Assembly (NCBI GenBank): GCA_012521935.1
Contig: JAAYLJ010000021.1
Span: forward strand, 1 to 6,119
Direction of reading: 5' to 3'
DNA length: 6,119 nucleotides
Origin: Campylobacteraceae bacterium
Lineage (GTDB): Bacteria; Campylobacterota; Campylobacteria; Campylobacterales; Campylobacteraceae
Shown here: one piece after another, positions 1 through 5,682 of the stretch
Position numbering within the stretch: position 1 is the stretch's first letter
How the letters are laid out: each line of letters opens with the position of its first letter
Made by a program: the position numbers and the translations under genes
Notes under the pieces: generated by a model
What the model was told of the DNA's origin: nothing
The model's input: the letters and a program-made list of their open reading frames with translations, nothing else
The model's database searches: none

Positions 1-221
1 GCCAAATTTTGATCAAAAATTTCTAATTCATTAATAGATAATTTAAATGAAAAGGGGTTAAATTTAACTTTTTTAAAATCTAAGATTATATTAAATGAAG
101 ATGATAAATATTTTGGTAAAATCTTTGGAAGTGCAAAAGGAATCAGCACTCCAAATAAAAACCAGTATAAAAAAAGCGATACGCCAACTATCTTTAAAGA
201 TTTTAAAATTTTTCTAAACAC
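1..221 (-). CDS. DUF748/AsmA-like membrane-anchored protein, N-terminal part only
   Basis: Reading the minus strand from a GTG at 221-219 gives 73 open codons that run off the left edge of the window. The product begins MFRKILKSLKIVGVSLFLYW: a short basic N-terminus, then one hydrophobic segment at about residues 11-32 that looks like an uncleaved signal anchor. After it comes a segment ending VKFNPFSFKLSINELEIFDQ (about residues 52-71). A 'v.fNPFtf.LtI..l.i.d' pattern just after an N-terminal anchor is typical of DUF748 proteins, large periplasmic-facing relatives of the AsmA/TamB group linked to envelope lipid homeostasis. GTG is chosen because AAAGGA lies 6 nt upstream and an in-frame TAA lies shortly before it. 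Only the N-terminus is visible, so the family call rests on a short motif. The role in this organism is inferred at best. Confidence 0.6.
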   Translation of the reverse strand, partial: MFRKILKSLKIVGVSLFLYWFLFGVLIPFALPKILPKYLSSSFNIILDFKKVKFNPFSFKLSINELEIFDQNL

Positions 222-227
222 AAAAAA

Positions 228-233
228 TCCTTT
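228..233 (-). promoter_or_regulatory. Ribosome binding site of the minus-strand DUF748-like gene
   Basis: On the minus strand this reads AAAGGA, 6 nt before the GTG at 221-219. There is no in-frame ATG between the upstream in-frame TAA and this GTG, so the site decides the choice of a GTG start. Confidence 0.6.
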
Positions 234-273
234 AATGATATTTTAAATTGTATCATAAAAAATCCCTAAAAAT

Positions 274-277
274 AGGA
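274..277 (+). promoter_or_regulatory. Ribosome binding site fixing the queH start
   Basis: AGGA lies 6 nt before the ATG at 284-286. The frame is open back to a TTG at 248, but that start has no Shine-Dalgarno. It would also add 12 residues ahead of the MVVHICCS sequence with which this family normally begins. The site therefore supports the start at 284. Confidence 0.6.
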
Positions 278-283
278 TATAAA

Positions 284-1339
284 ATGGTTGTTCACATATG
301 TTGTTCAGTAGATAGTCACTATTTTTTAACCAAATTAAAAGAGCTTTACCCAAATAAAAAACTGCATGGTTTTTTCTATAATCCAAACATTCATCCAAAA
401 GAGGAGTACGATTTAAGGCTACTTGATGTTAAAAAAAGCTGTAAAAAACTAAACATCCCATTAAGCGAAGGAGAGTATGAGCTTAAAAAGTGGCTAAATG
501 TGACAAAAAAAGAGGAGAATGAGCCTGAAAAAGGTGAAAGATGCTTAACTTGCTTTAAAGAACGAGTGGCTAAAACTGCTAAATTTGCAAAAGATTTAGG
601 AGATCATGAGATAACAACTACACTTTTAATGAGTCCAAAAAAATCTTTAAAACAGTTAGAAATGGCTGCTAAAGAGGTAGAAGAGCTTTTTGGAGTAGAG
701 TTTTTCCAAATAGATTTAAGAAAAAATGGTGGAACTAATGAACAGTTTTCTCTCTCAAAAAAAGAGGGACTTTATCATCAAGATTATTGTGGATGTATCT
801 ACGCCCTAAGAAGACAAAAAGATAAAAAAAATGAGCTACCAATTGAGCTTTTTAGCCAAATAAATGGCCAAATAACTCCTAGTTCTGCTAAAGAAAAATA
901 TGAATTGTACGAAAAAGATGAAAGCAAAACAAGGGAAATCTTTTTAAATTATAGGCTACTTAGTGCAAAGCTTTTTACCAAAGATGAAGTGATTTCATCT
1001 CATCCACTTTTTTACTCCTATCCGCTAAAACCACGAATTAAAACAGAACCTTTAAAGATTAATGAAGAGGTTGCAAAAGATAAAAATGGACAAATTATTT
1101 TCATAACTATTAAGATGATAAATAGAGTTTTAAATAGAGATTTTTCTAATGTAAAAGAGCTATTAAAAAATCCTTTAAGAGTTGAAGAAGAGCTTACTAT
1201 TAGAGATATTTTACAAAACTCATTTTACTCTCTTACTCCAATTGTAGTGGTTGATAGACTACCTAGTGGTAGGCTATTTTTTGAGTGTGAGGCTAAAATT
1301 TTTCCTGATGTTAGAGAACTTTTAGCAATAGTTAGATAA
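284..1339 (+). CDS. queH: Epoxyqueuosine reductase QueH with long C-terminal extension
   Basis: QueH reduces epoxyqueuosine to queuosine at position 34 of GUN-anticodon tRNAs, the last step of queuosine synthesis. It is the non-homologous alternative to the cobalamin-dependent QueG. The 351-residue product starts MVVHICCSVDSHYF and carries the cysteine set of the family (formerly DUF208): C6-C7, the CLTC pair C87/C90, and C169/C171 in DYCGCIYALR. These fit a bound iron-sulfur centre. The catalytic core ends near residue 185. The remaining ~165 residues are extra relative to short QueH proteins of about 200 residues; they lack cysteine clusters, apart from a lone Cys near the end, and I cannot assign them a domain. 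The ATG at 284 is preferred over an in-frame TTG at 248 because of its ribosome binding site and the family N-terminus. It is the first gene of the plus-strand run, 34 nt before fabZ. Older annotations call such proteins DUF208 or 'diacylglucosamine hydrolase-like'. Confidence 0.88.
   Translation: MVVHICCSVDSHYFLTKLKELYPNKKLHGFFYNPNIHPKEEYDLRLLDVKKSCKKLNIPLSEGEYELKKWLNVTKKEENEPEKGERCLTCFKERVAKTAKFAKDLGDHEITTTLLMSPKKSLKQLEMAAKEVEELFGVEFFQIDLRKNGGTNEQFSLSKKEGLYHQDYCGCIYALRRQKDKKNELPIELFSQINGQITPSSAKEKYELYEKDESKTREIFLNYRLLSAKLFTKDEVISSHPLFYSYPLKPRIKTEPLKINEEVAKDKNGQIIFITIKMINRVLNRDFSNVKELLKNPLRVEEELTIRDILQNSFYSLTPIVVVDRLPSGRLFFECEAKIFPDVRELLAIVR
1254..1282 (+). terminator. Intrinsic-terminator-like hairpin inside the 3' end of queH
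   Basis: CTACC (1259-1263), loop TAGT, and GGTAG (1268-1272) form a perfect 5-bp stem. After one A-G mismatch the pairing continues for four more pairs (1254-1257 with 1274-1277). Six T residues follow at 1277-1282, overlapping the last pair. This is the shape of a Rho-independent terminator, but it lies within codons for DRLPSGRLFF, about 55 nt before the queH stop. The lower stem is AT-rich, so stability is modest. It may be a weak attenuator ahead of fabZ, or simply a by-product of coding. Confidence 0.25.
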
Positions 1340-1373
1340 AATTTACAGATTTTACCAAGAGGATTTTAACTAA

Positions 1374-1820
1374 ATGATAGATGTTAATGAGATTCAAAAA
1401 ATTCTTCCACATCGTTACCCGTTTTTACTAATTGATAGGGTTGTAAGCTTAGAGGCAAAAGAGTCCATAGTAGCTTATAAAAATGTAACTATAGCTGAGC
1501 ATGTTTTCCAAGGACATTTTCCAGGACATCCGATATATCCTGGAGTTATGATAATAGAAGGCATGGCACAAGCTGGTGGAGTGCTAGCATTTAAAAGCAT
1601 GAGCAGTGAAGATCAAGAGGGAACTTCTGATAAGGTTGTTTACTTTATGAGTATAGATAAGGCTAAATTTAGAAATCCTGTAGTTCCTGGAGACAAGCTT
1701 GAATATAGATTAAAAGTTGTAAAAAATAGAGGTGCTATTTGGGTTTTAGCTAGTGAGGCGTATGTGGATGAGAAGCTTGTAGCTGAGGCTGAATTAAAAG
1801 CTATGATCGTTGATAAGTAA
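1374..1820 (+). CDS. fabZ: 3-hydroxyacyl-[ACP] dehydratase FabZ
   Basis: FabZ dehydrates 3-hydroxyacyl-ACP to trans-2-enoyl-ACP in the cytosolic type II fatty acid synthesis cycle. The 148-residue protein is normal length for the family and is a single hot-dog fold. It opens with the signature LPHRYPFLLIDRV (residues 11-23). The active site is in GHFPGHPIYPGVMIIEGMAQ: H48 and E62 sit at the 14-residue spacing of the catalytic His/Glu pair in characterised FabZ enzymes. The start at 1374 is supported by AAGAGGA at 1357-1363, with a 10-nt spacing that is slightly long. lpxA follows 9 nt downstream. The two enzymes compete for 3-hydroxyacyl-ACP, so co-expression plausibly helps balance membrane phospholipid against lipid A. 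The pairing is common in Gram-negatives, though here lpxD and lpxB are not alongside. Confidence 0.96.
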   Translation: MIDVNEIQKILPHRYPFLLIDRVVSLEAKESIVAYKNVTIAEHVFQGHFPGHPIYPGVMIIEGMAQAGGVLAFKSMSSEDQEGTSDKVVYFMSIDKAKFRNPVVPGDKLEYRLKVVKNRGAIWVLASEAYVDEKLVAEAELKAMIVDK

Positions 1821-1823
1821 GGA
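1818..1823 (+). promoter_or_regulatory. lpxA ribosome binding site built into the fabZ stop codon
   Basis: TAAGGA includes the fabZ stop codon TAA (1818-1820) and lies 6 nt before the TTG at 1830. Termination on fabZ therefore places a ribosome at the lpxA start, as expected for translational coupling. No ATG or GTG competes nearby in the lpxA frame, so the site supports the TTG start. Confidence 0.65.
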
Positions 1824-1829
1824 TAACCA

Positions 1830-2621
1830 TTGAATAAAATCTCTCCTTTAGCAATTATTGAAGATGGAGCTAAGATAGGAAAAGATGTAGAGATAGCACC
1901 GTATAGTTTCATCTCTTCCAAAGCTACCATTGGAGATGGTACAAAAATAGGCCTTTACACTACTGTTTATGGCAAAACAACGATAGGAAAAAATTGCAAT
2001 ATATTTTCTCACGCAGTCATAGGATCTATCCCCCAAGATTTAAAATATGATGGGGAAGAGGTTGAGCTTATAATTGGAGATAACAATACAATTAGAGAGT
2101 TTACTCTTTTAAATCCTGGAACTAAAATTGGTGGTGGAAAAACTATCATTGGATCAAATAATCTAATCATGGGTTATGTTCACATAGGACATGATGCAAG
2201 GATTGGAAGCCACTGCATTTTAGCAAATGGCGTAACCTTAGCTGGACATGTTCAAATTGATGATTACACTGTTATTGGTGGACTCACTCCGATACATCAA
2301 TTTGTGCATATTGGAGAGGGGAGCATGATAGGTGGAGCAAGTGCCATTAGTCAAGATATTCCCCCATTTTGTCTGGCTGAGGGGAATAGAGCTTTAGTTA
2401 AAGGGTTAAATATAGTTGGAATTAGAAGAAGATTTGATAAAGAGACTATTGAAGCGATAAAAAATGCGTATAAGACTCTTTTTAGATCTAAAAAAGGTAT
2501 AAAAGAGAGTGCATCCAAGATTTTAAGCCTCACTACAAATAGTGAAGTTAAAAAGATGTGTAACTTTATTTTAGAGACTAAACGCGGAATTCCGTATGAG
2601 AGGATAAAAGATGAGTTATAA
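1830..2621 (+). CDS. lpxA: Acyl-[ACP]-UDP-N-acetylglucosamine O-acyltransferase LpxA
   Basis: LpxA transfers a 3-hydroxyacyl chain from ACP to the 3-position of UDP-GlcNAc, the first committed step of lipid A synthesis, in the cytosol as a trimer. The 263-residue product has the usual length. Residues ~1-190 are a left-handed beta-helix of hexapeptide repeats (IGKDVE, IGDGTK, IGKNCN and so on), followed by a helical tail (about 195-263). H121 in GYVHIGHD matches the E. coli catalytic H125, and H118, H140 and H156 match its other conserved histidines. G169 aligns with E. coli G173, the acyl-chain ruler, and suggests a long (about C14) hydroxyacyl donor; this is inference. In Campylobacter the acceptor may be the diamino sugar UDP-GlcNAc3N, which the sequence cannot show. 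The start is TTG, chosen by length, family N-terminus and ribosome binding site. The 3' end overlaps clpX by 11 nt. Confidence 0.95.
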   Translation: MNKISPLAIIEDGAKIGKDVEIAPYSFISSKATIGDGTKIGLYTTVYGKTTIGKNCNIFSHAVIGSIPQDLKYDGEEVELIIGDNNTIREFTLLNPGTKIGGGKTIIGSNNLIMGYVHIGHDARIGSHCILANGVTLAGHVQIDDYTVIGGLTPIHQFVHIGEGSMIGGASAISQDIPPFCLAEGNRALVKGLNIVGIRRRFDKETIEAIKNAYKTLFRSKKGIKESASKILSLTTNSEVKKMCNFILETKRGIPYERIKDEL

Positions 2622-3840
2622 AGAGTGTAGTTTTTGCGGAGTTCGTGAAAATAAAGATACGCGCTTAATCGCAGGAAATCAAGTATATATTTGTGAACAT
2701 TGTGTCATTTCAGCATATAAAATATTTTTTGGAGAGTTAAAAGAGGAGAGTAAAGAGGAGAGCACTATCCAAAAAGAACTTCTTGCTCCAAAAGAGTTAA
2801 AGGCTGTTTTAGATAGCTTTGTGATAGGGCAAGAAAGAGCTAAAAGAGTATTTTCAGTTGGAGTTTACAACCACTATAAAAGAATTTTCAAACAATCTTT
2901 AATAAAAGATGACGATACAGAAATTTCAAAATCAAATATTTTACTAATAGGGCCAACAGGAAGTGGAAAAACTCTACTAGCTCAAACCATGGCAAAGTCA
3001 CTTGATGTTCCAATCGCAATTTGTGATGCAACTAGCTTAACTGAAGCTGGTTATGTTGGGGAAGATGTTGAGAATATTTTAACAAGACTTTTGCAAGCAG
3101 CTGGTGGAGATGTGAAAAAAGCAGAACAAGGAATTGTTTTTGTAGATGAGATAGACAAAATCGCAAGAATGAGCGAGAATAGATCCATCACTAGAGATGT
3201 TTCTGGTGAGGGAGTTCAACAAGCACTTTTAAAAATCATTGAGGGAAGTGTTGTAAATATACCTCCAAAAGGCGGCAGAAAGCATCCAAATCAAGAGTTC
3301 ATCCAGATAGACACATCTGGGATTTTATTTGTTTGTGCTGGAGCTTTTGATGGGTTAGAGGAGATTATTAAAAGAAGAATTGGAAAGAATGTTTTAGGCT
3401 TTGGGCAAGAAAAGCGCGGAAAAAGTGAAGAGCAAAATCTTTTTCAATTTATTGAGCCAGATGATTTAATTCATTATGGATTGATTCCAGAGCTTATTGG
3501 AAGACTTCATGCTATGGCTACACTTGAGCCAATTGGTGAAAAAGAGATGGTTAGAATATTAACTGAGCCAAAAAATGCGATAGTAAAGCAGTATAAAAAG
3601 CTTTTTGCCATTGATGAAGTGGAGCTTAATTTTGAAAAAGATGCGCTAAAAGAGATTGCTAAAAAGGCGATTGAGCGCAAAACTGGAGCAAGAGGACTTA
3701 GAACCATAATGGAAGAGTTGATGGTTGATGTTATGTTTGAACTGCCTGAACTTAGTGGATATGAGGTGCTTGTAACAAAAGAGAGCGTAGTTGAGGGCTC
3801 TAAGCCCGCATATATTAAAAAAGATAAAAAAAGTGCTTAA
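2611..3840 (+). CDS. clpX: ATP-dependent Clp protease ATP-binding subunit ClpX
   Basis: ClpX is the hexameric AAA+ unfoldase that recognises tagged substrates and feeds them to the ClpP peptidase. The 409-residue protein has the full layout. An N-terminal zinc-binding domain carries C6, C9, C28 and C31. Walker A is GPTGSGKT (114-121), the pore-1 loop GYVGED (147-152) and Walker B VFVDEIDK (176-183). The RKH pore-entry loop is at 223-225. R298 in ELIGRL is in the arginine-finger region, and sensor 2 is GARGL (359-363). The ClpP-docking tripeptide, IGF in E. coli, reads LGF (262-264), which I recall from Helicobacter too. ATG 2611 has AGGA 6 nt upstream and lies inside lpxA, giving an 11-nt overlap that suggests coupled translation. 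clpP is not in the window, so the usual clpP-clpX pairing is absent and clpX sits among envelope genes. Confidence 0.97.
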   Translation: MSYKECSFCGVRENKDTRLIAGNQVYICEHCVISAYKIFFGELKEESKEESTIQKELLAPKELKAVLDSFVIGQERAKRVFSVGVYNHYKRIFKQSLIKDDDTEISKSNILLIGPTGSGKTLLAQTMAKSLDVPIAICDATSLTEAGYVGEDVENILTRLLQAAGGDVKKAEQGIVFVDEIDKIARMSENRSITRDVSGEGVQQALLKIIEGSVVNIPPKGGRKHPNQEFIQIDTSGILFVCAGAFDGLEEIIKRRIGKNVLGFGQEKRGKSEEQNLFQFIEPDDLIHYGLIPELIGRLHAMATLEPIGEKEMVRILTEPKNAIVKQYKKLFAIDEVELNFEKDALKEIAKKAIERKTGARGLRTIMEELMVDVMFELPELSGYEVLVTKESVVEGSKPAYIKKDKKSA

Positions 3841-3855
3841 TAAAAAGGTTTTTAA

Positions 3856-4890
3856 ATGATTCTAGATCAAATCATAGGTTTTTTCTCAAATGATATGAGT
3901 ATCGATCTTGGTACTGCAAATACTTTAGTTTTAGTAAAAGGTAAAGGGATAATTATAAATGAGCCCTCCGTTGTGGCTATCCATAGAGATAAGCATGGTA
4001 AACAGAGGATTTTAGCTGTTGGGCATGAGGCTAAAGATATGGTTGGTAAAACTCCAGGCGACATAGAAGCTATTAGACCAATGAGAGATGGAGTTATAGC
4101 TGATTTTGATATGACTGAAAAGATGATTAGGTACTTCATTGAAAAAGCCCATAAAAGAAAGAGTTTTTTAAGACCTAGAATCATAATTTGTGTACCTTAT
4201 GGTTTAACTCAAGTTGAGAGAAAAGCTGTAAGAGAATCAGCAATGAGTGCTGGAGCAAGGGAAGTATTTTTAATTGAAGAGCCAATGGCAGCAGCTATTG
4301 GAGCAGATCTTCCAATAAGAGAACCTCAAGGTAGTTTTGTAGTAGATATTGGCGGTGGAACTACTGAGATTGGAGTTGTCTCTTTGGGTGGACTTGTCAT
4401 TAGCAAATCCATTAGAACTGCTGGCGATAAGATAGATATGTCAATAGTTGATTATGTAAAAAGAAAATACAACCTCTTAATAGGTGAGAGAACTGGGGAA
4501 GACATCAAAATCCAAGTTGGAAGTGCTGTTCAGCTAGATAGCGAACTCTCAATGGTTGTAAAAGGAAGAGATCAAGTTAGCGGACTTTTAAGTAGGATTG
4601 AGCTTACAAGTGAAGATGTAAGAGAGGCGATGAGAGAGCCTCTAAGAGAGATAGCAGACGCACTAAAAGATGTACTTGAAGTTATGCCGCCAGATTTAGC
4701 TGGAGATATAGTTGAAAATGGTGTTGTTTTAACTGGTGGTGGCGCGCTTATTAGAGGATTTGATAAATATTTAGCTGATGTTGTTAAGTTACCTATTTTT
4801 GTTGGCGAAGATCCGCTTTTAGCAGTAGCCAAAGGAACGGGAAAAGCTTTAGAAGAGATTGAGCTATTACAACAATTAGCTAATGAGTAG
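3856..4890 (+). CDS. mreB: Rod shape-determining actin-like protein MreB
   Basis: MreB is the bacterial actin that forms membrane-attached filaments and guides the elongasome (RodA/PBP2 with MreC and others) making lateral wall peptidoglycan. The 344-residue product is family length. A short hydrophobic N-terminus, MILDQIIGFF, could act as the membrane-binding amphipathic helix. The actin-fold nucleotide site is intact: phosphate-1 loop SIDLGTANT (15-23), the acidic LIEEPMAAAIG segment with catalytic-site E141/E142, phosphate-2 loop VVDIGGGTTE (162-171) and the adenosine motif LTGGGALIRG (292-301). ATG 3856 follows a modest AAAAGG at 3843-3848, 7 nt away. It is 15 nt after clpX and overlaps mreC by 8 nt. 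This suggests a rod or curved-rod cell, as expected for Campylobacterota. Confidence 0.97.
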   Translation: MILDQIIGFFSNDMSIDLGTANTLVLVKGKGIIINEPSVVAIHRDKHGKQRILAVGHEAKDMVGKTPGDIEAIRPMRDGVIADFDMTEKMIRYFIEKAHKRKSFLRPRIIICVPYGLTQVERKAVRESAMSAGAREVFLIEEPMAAAIGADLPIREPQGSFVVDIGGGTTEIGVVSLGGLVISKSIRTAGDKIDMSIVDYVKRKYNLLIGERTGEDIKIQVGSAVQLDSELSMVVKGRDQVSGLLSRIELTSEDVREAMREPLREIADALKDVLEVMPPDLAGDIVENGVVLTGGGALIRGFDKYLADVVKLPIFVGEDPLLAVAKGTGKALEEIELLQQLANE

Positions 4891-5626
4891 TAAATTAAAG
4901 TTTTTTTTATTAGCCATACTCTTTATTTTTATATCTTTGCAGTATGGCTGGCTTGCTAGAAAGCATGTTGCTAATTTTTCCACCACTGTCACAAAAAAAT
5001 ATTTAACCATAACTCAAGGTTTTGATGAGTTTATAAAAGAGCATTTAAAACAAAAAAGAACCATAAGAAAACTAAAAGAGAGAAATAGCATCCTAGAACA
5101 ATCTGCCATTCTCTCAGTAGCTTTTGCATCAAAACTGAATGATCTTTTAGAAGCTAGTGGAAAAGCCCCATACGACCCAAAGCTAGAGTTAGTGCAAGCC
5201 ATCTCTTATGCAAATTTGGGAAACCACTATAGGGTTTGGTTGGATTTTGAGGATTTTGATCATGAGAAAATTTATGGATTAGTTTATGGTGGGTATAGCG
5301 CAGGCATTGCCATAAGTGAGGGTGGAAAACCATTAGCTCTTTTGCAAGGAGATCCAAAGTCAATCTTTTCAGTCAATATTGGAGAGGGAGATATCCCTGG
5401 GGTTGCTATGGGAAATGGCGAAACCATACATGTAAAATACATCCCTCTTTGGATGGAACCAAAGATTGGAGATGAGGTGGTAACAAGTGGAAAAGATACA
5501 ATATTTTTTCCAGGAGTTCCAGTTGGAAAGGTTGTTGAGATAGTTTTAGAAGAGTCTTACCAAAGTGTAGTTGTAAGGCCATATGCTTCTGTAAAAGCCC
5601 CAATATATCTATATGCCATTAAGTAA
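4883..5626 (+). CDS. mreC: Rod shape-determining protein MreC
   Basis: MreC is the bitopic periplasmic scaffold that binds PBP2 and links cytoplasmic MreB filaments to wall synthesis. The 247-residue protein has one membrane anchor at about residues 6-22 (FFLLAILFIFISLQYGW). A charged helical stretch at about 45-92 is likely the dimerising coiled coil. The C-terminal beta domain includes GDEVVTSG (197-204) and FFPGVPVGKV (208-217), a family hallmark. Length is slightly short compared with many MreC proteins of 270-370 residues but similar to other epsilonproteobacterial ones. The ATG lies within the last codons of mreB, with stop TAG at 4888-4890. No Shine-Dalgarno is visible before it, so translation probably depends on ribosomes finishing mreB. 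mreD does not follow; carB comes next after a hairpin. Confidence 0.93.
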   Translation: MSSKLKFFLLAILFIFISLQYGWLARKHVANFSTTVTKKYLTITQGFDEFIKEHLKQKRTIRKLKERNSILEQSAILSVAFASKLNDLLEASGKAPYDPKLELVQAISYANLGNHYRVWLDFEDFDHEKIYGLVYGGYSAGIAISEGGKPLALLQGDPKSIFSVNIGEGDIPGVAMGNGETIHVKYIPLWMEPKIGDEVVTSGKDTIFFPGVPVGKVVEIVLEESYQSVVVRPYASVKAPIYLYAIK

Positions 5627-5661
5627 GTTTAGACTAAAGCACTTTCTGTTTTAGTGTAAAC
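5627..5661 (+). other. Stem-loop in the mreC-carB gap
   Basis: Directly after the mreC stop, GTTTAGACTAAAGCA (5627-5641) can pair with TGTTTTAGTGTAAAC (5647-5661) around a 5-nt CTTTC loop. This gives 15 positions with one G-G mismatch and one G-U pair. It occupies most of the 56-nt gap. No T-run follows on the plus strand (next bases TTCCAAAAGG), so it is not a textbook intrinsic terminator. It may protect the mreC mRNA 3' end, mark a processing or partial termination point, or serve as a dyad operator for carB. The following carB ribosome binding site lies just outside the stem. Confidence 0.5.
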
Positions 5662-5665
5662 TTCC

Positions 5666-5673
5666 AAAAGGAG
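5666..5673 (+). promoter_or_regulatory. Strong ribosome binding site of carB
   Basis: AAAAGGAG ends 9 nt before the ATG at 5683. It is the closest match to the Shine-Dalgarno consensus in the window, and it contrasts with mreC, which has none. This suggests carB is translated independently of the upstream cluster. Confidence 0.6.
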
Positions 5674-5682
5674 CAACTTTTT

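Larger units (their letters stand above)
222..283. promoter_or_regulatory. Divergent intergenic spacer with candidate overlapping promoters and a small dyad
   Basis: This 62-bp, very AT-rich gap separates two divergent genes, so it should hold promoters for both. Candidate -10 hexamers lie back to back: TATCAT at 251-256 on plus, toward queH, and TACAAT at 252-247 on minus, toward the DUF748-like gene. Each differs from TATAAT at one position. An inverted repeat, ATGATA (235-240) and TATCAT (251-256), with perfect 6-bp arms and a 10-bp spacer, lies over the same place. No convincing -35 was seen, but -35 boxes are often weak in Campylobacter promoters. In such AT-rich DNA these matches could arise by chance. 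Promoter presence is inferred mainly from the divergent layout. Confidence 0.35.

Noticed and set aside
248..283. An upstream TTG start adding 12 residues to QueH
   Set aside because: It has no ribosome binding site, and the family N-terminus MVVHICCS starts at 284 with AGGA at proper spacing. The added segment would also overlap the likely promoter.
1640..1930. Reverse-strand open frame of 96 codons opposite the fabZ-lpxA junction
   Set aside because: It lies opposite two well-supported genes, and its Ser/Ile/Leu-rich translation looks like a complement of coding codons. No family motif was recognised.
2357..2388. Inverted repeat TATTCCCC / GGGGAATA in lpxA
   Set aside because: Arms are 8 bp but the loop is 16 nt, there is no T-run, and the bases encode the conserved LpxA segment DIPPFCLAEGN. 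Best explained by coding.
3795..3807. Short GGGCT-CTA-AGCCC hairpin near the clpX 3' end
   Set aside because: Only 5 bp with a 3-nt loop and followed by A-rich sequence rather than T residues, so it is not a terminator. No other support for a function.
3867..4184. Reverse-strand open frame of 105 codons opposite the mreB 5' half
   Set aside because: It mirrors strongly conserved MreB codons and has no recognisable motif of its own. Hydrophobic content follows from the antisense of Asp/Glu/Lys-rich codons.
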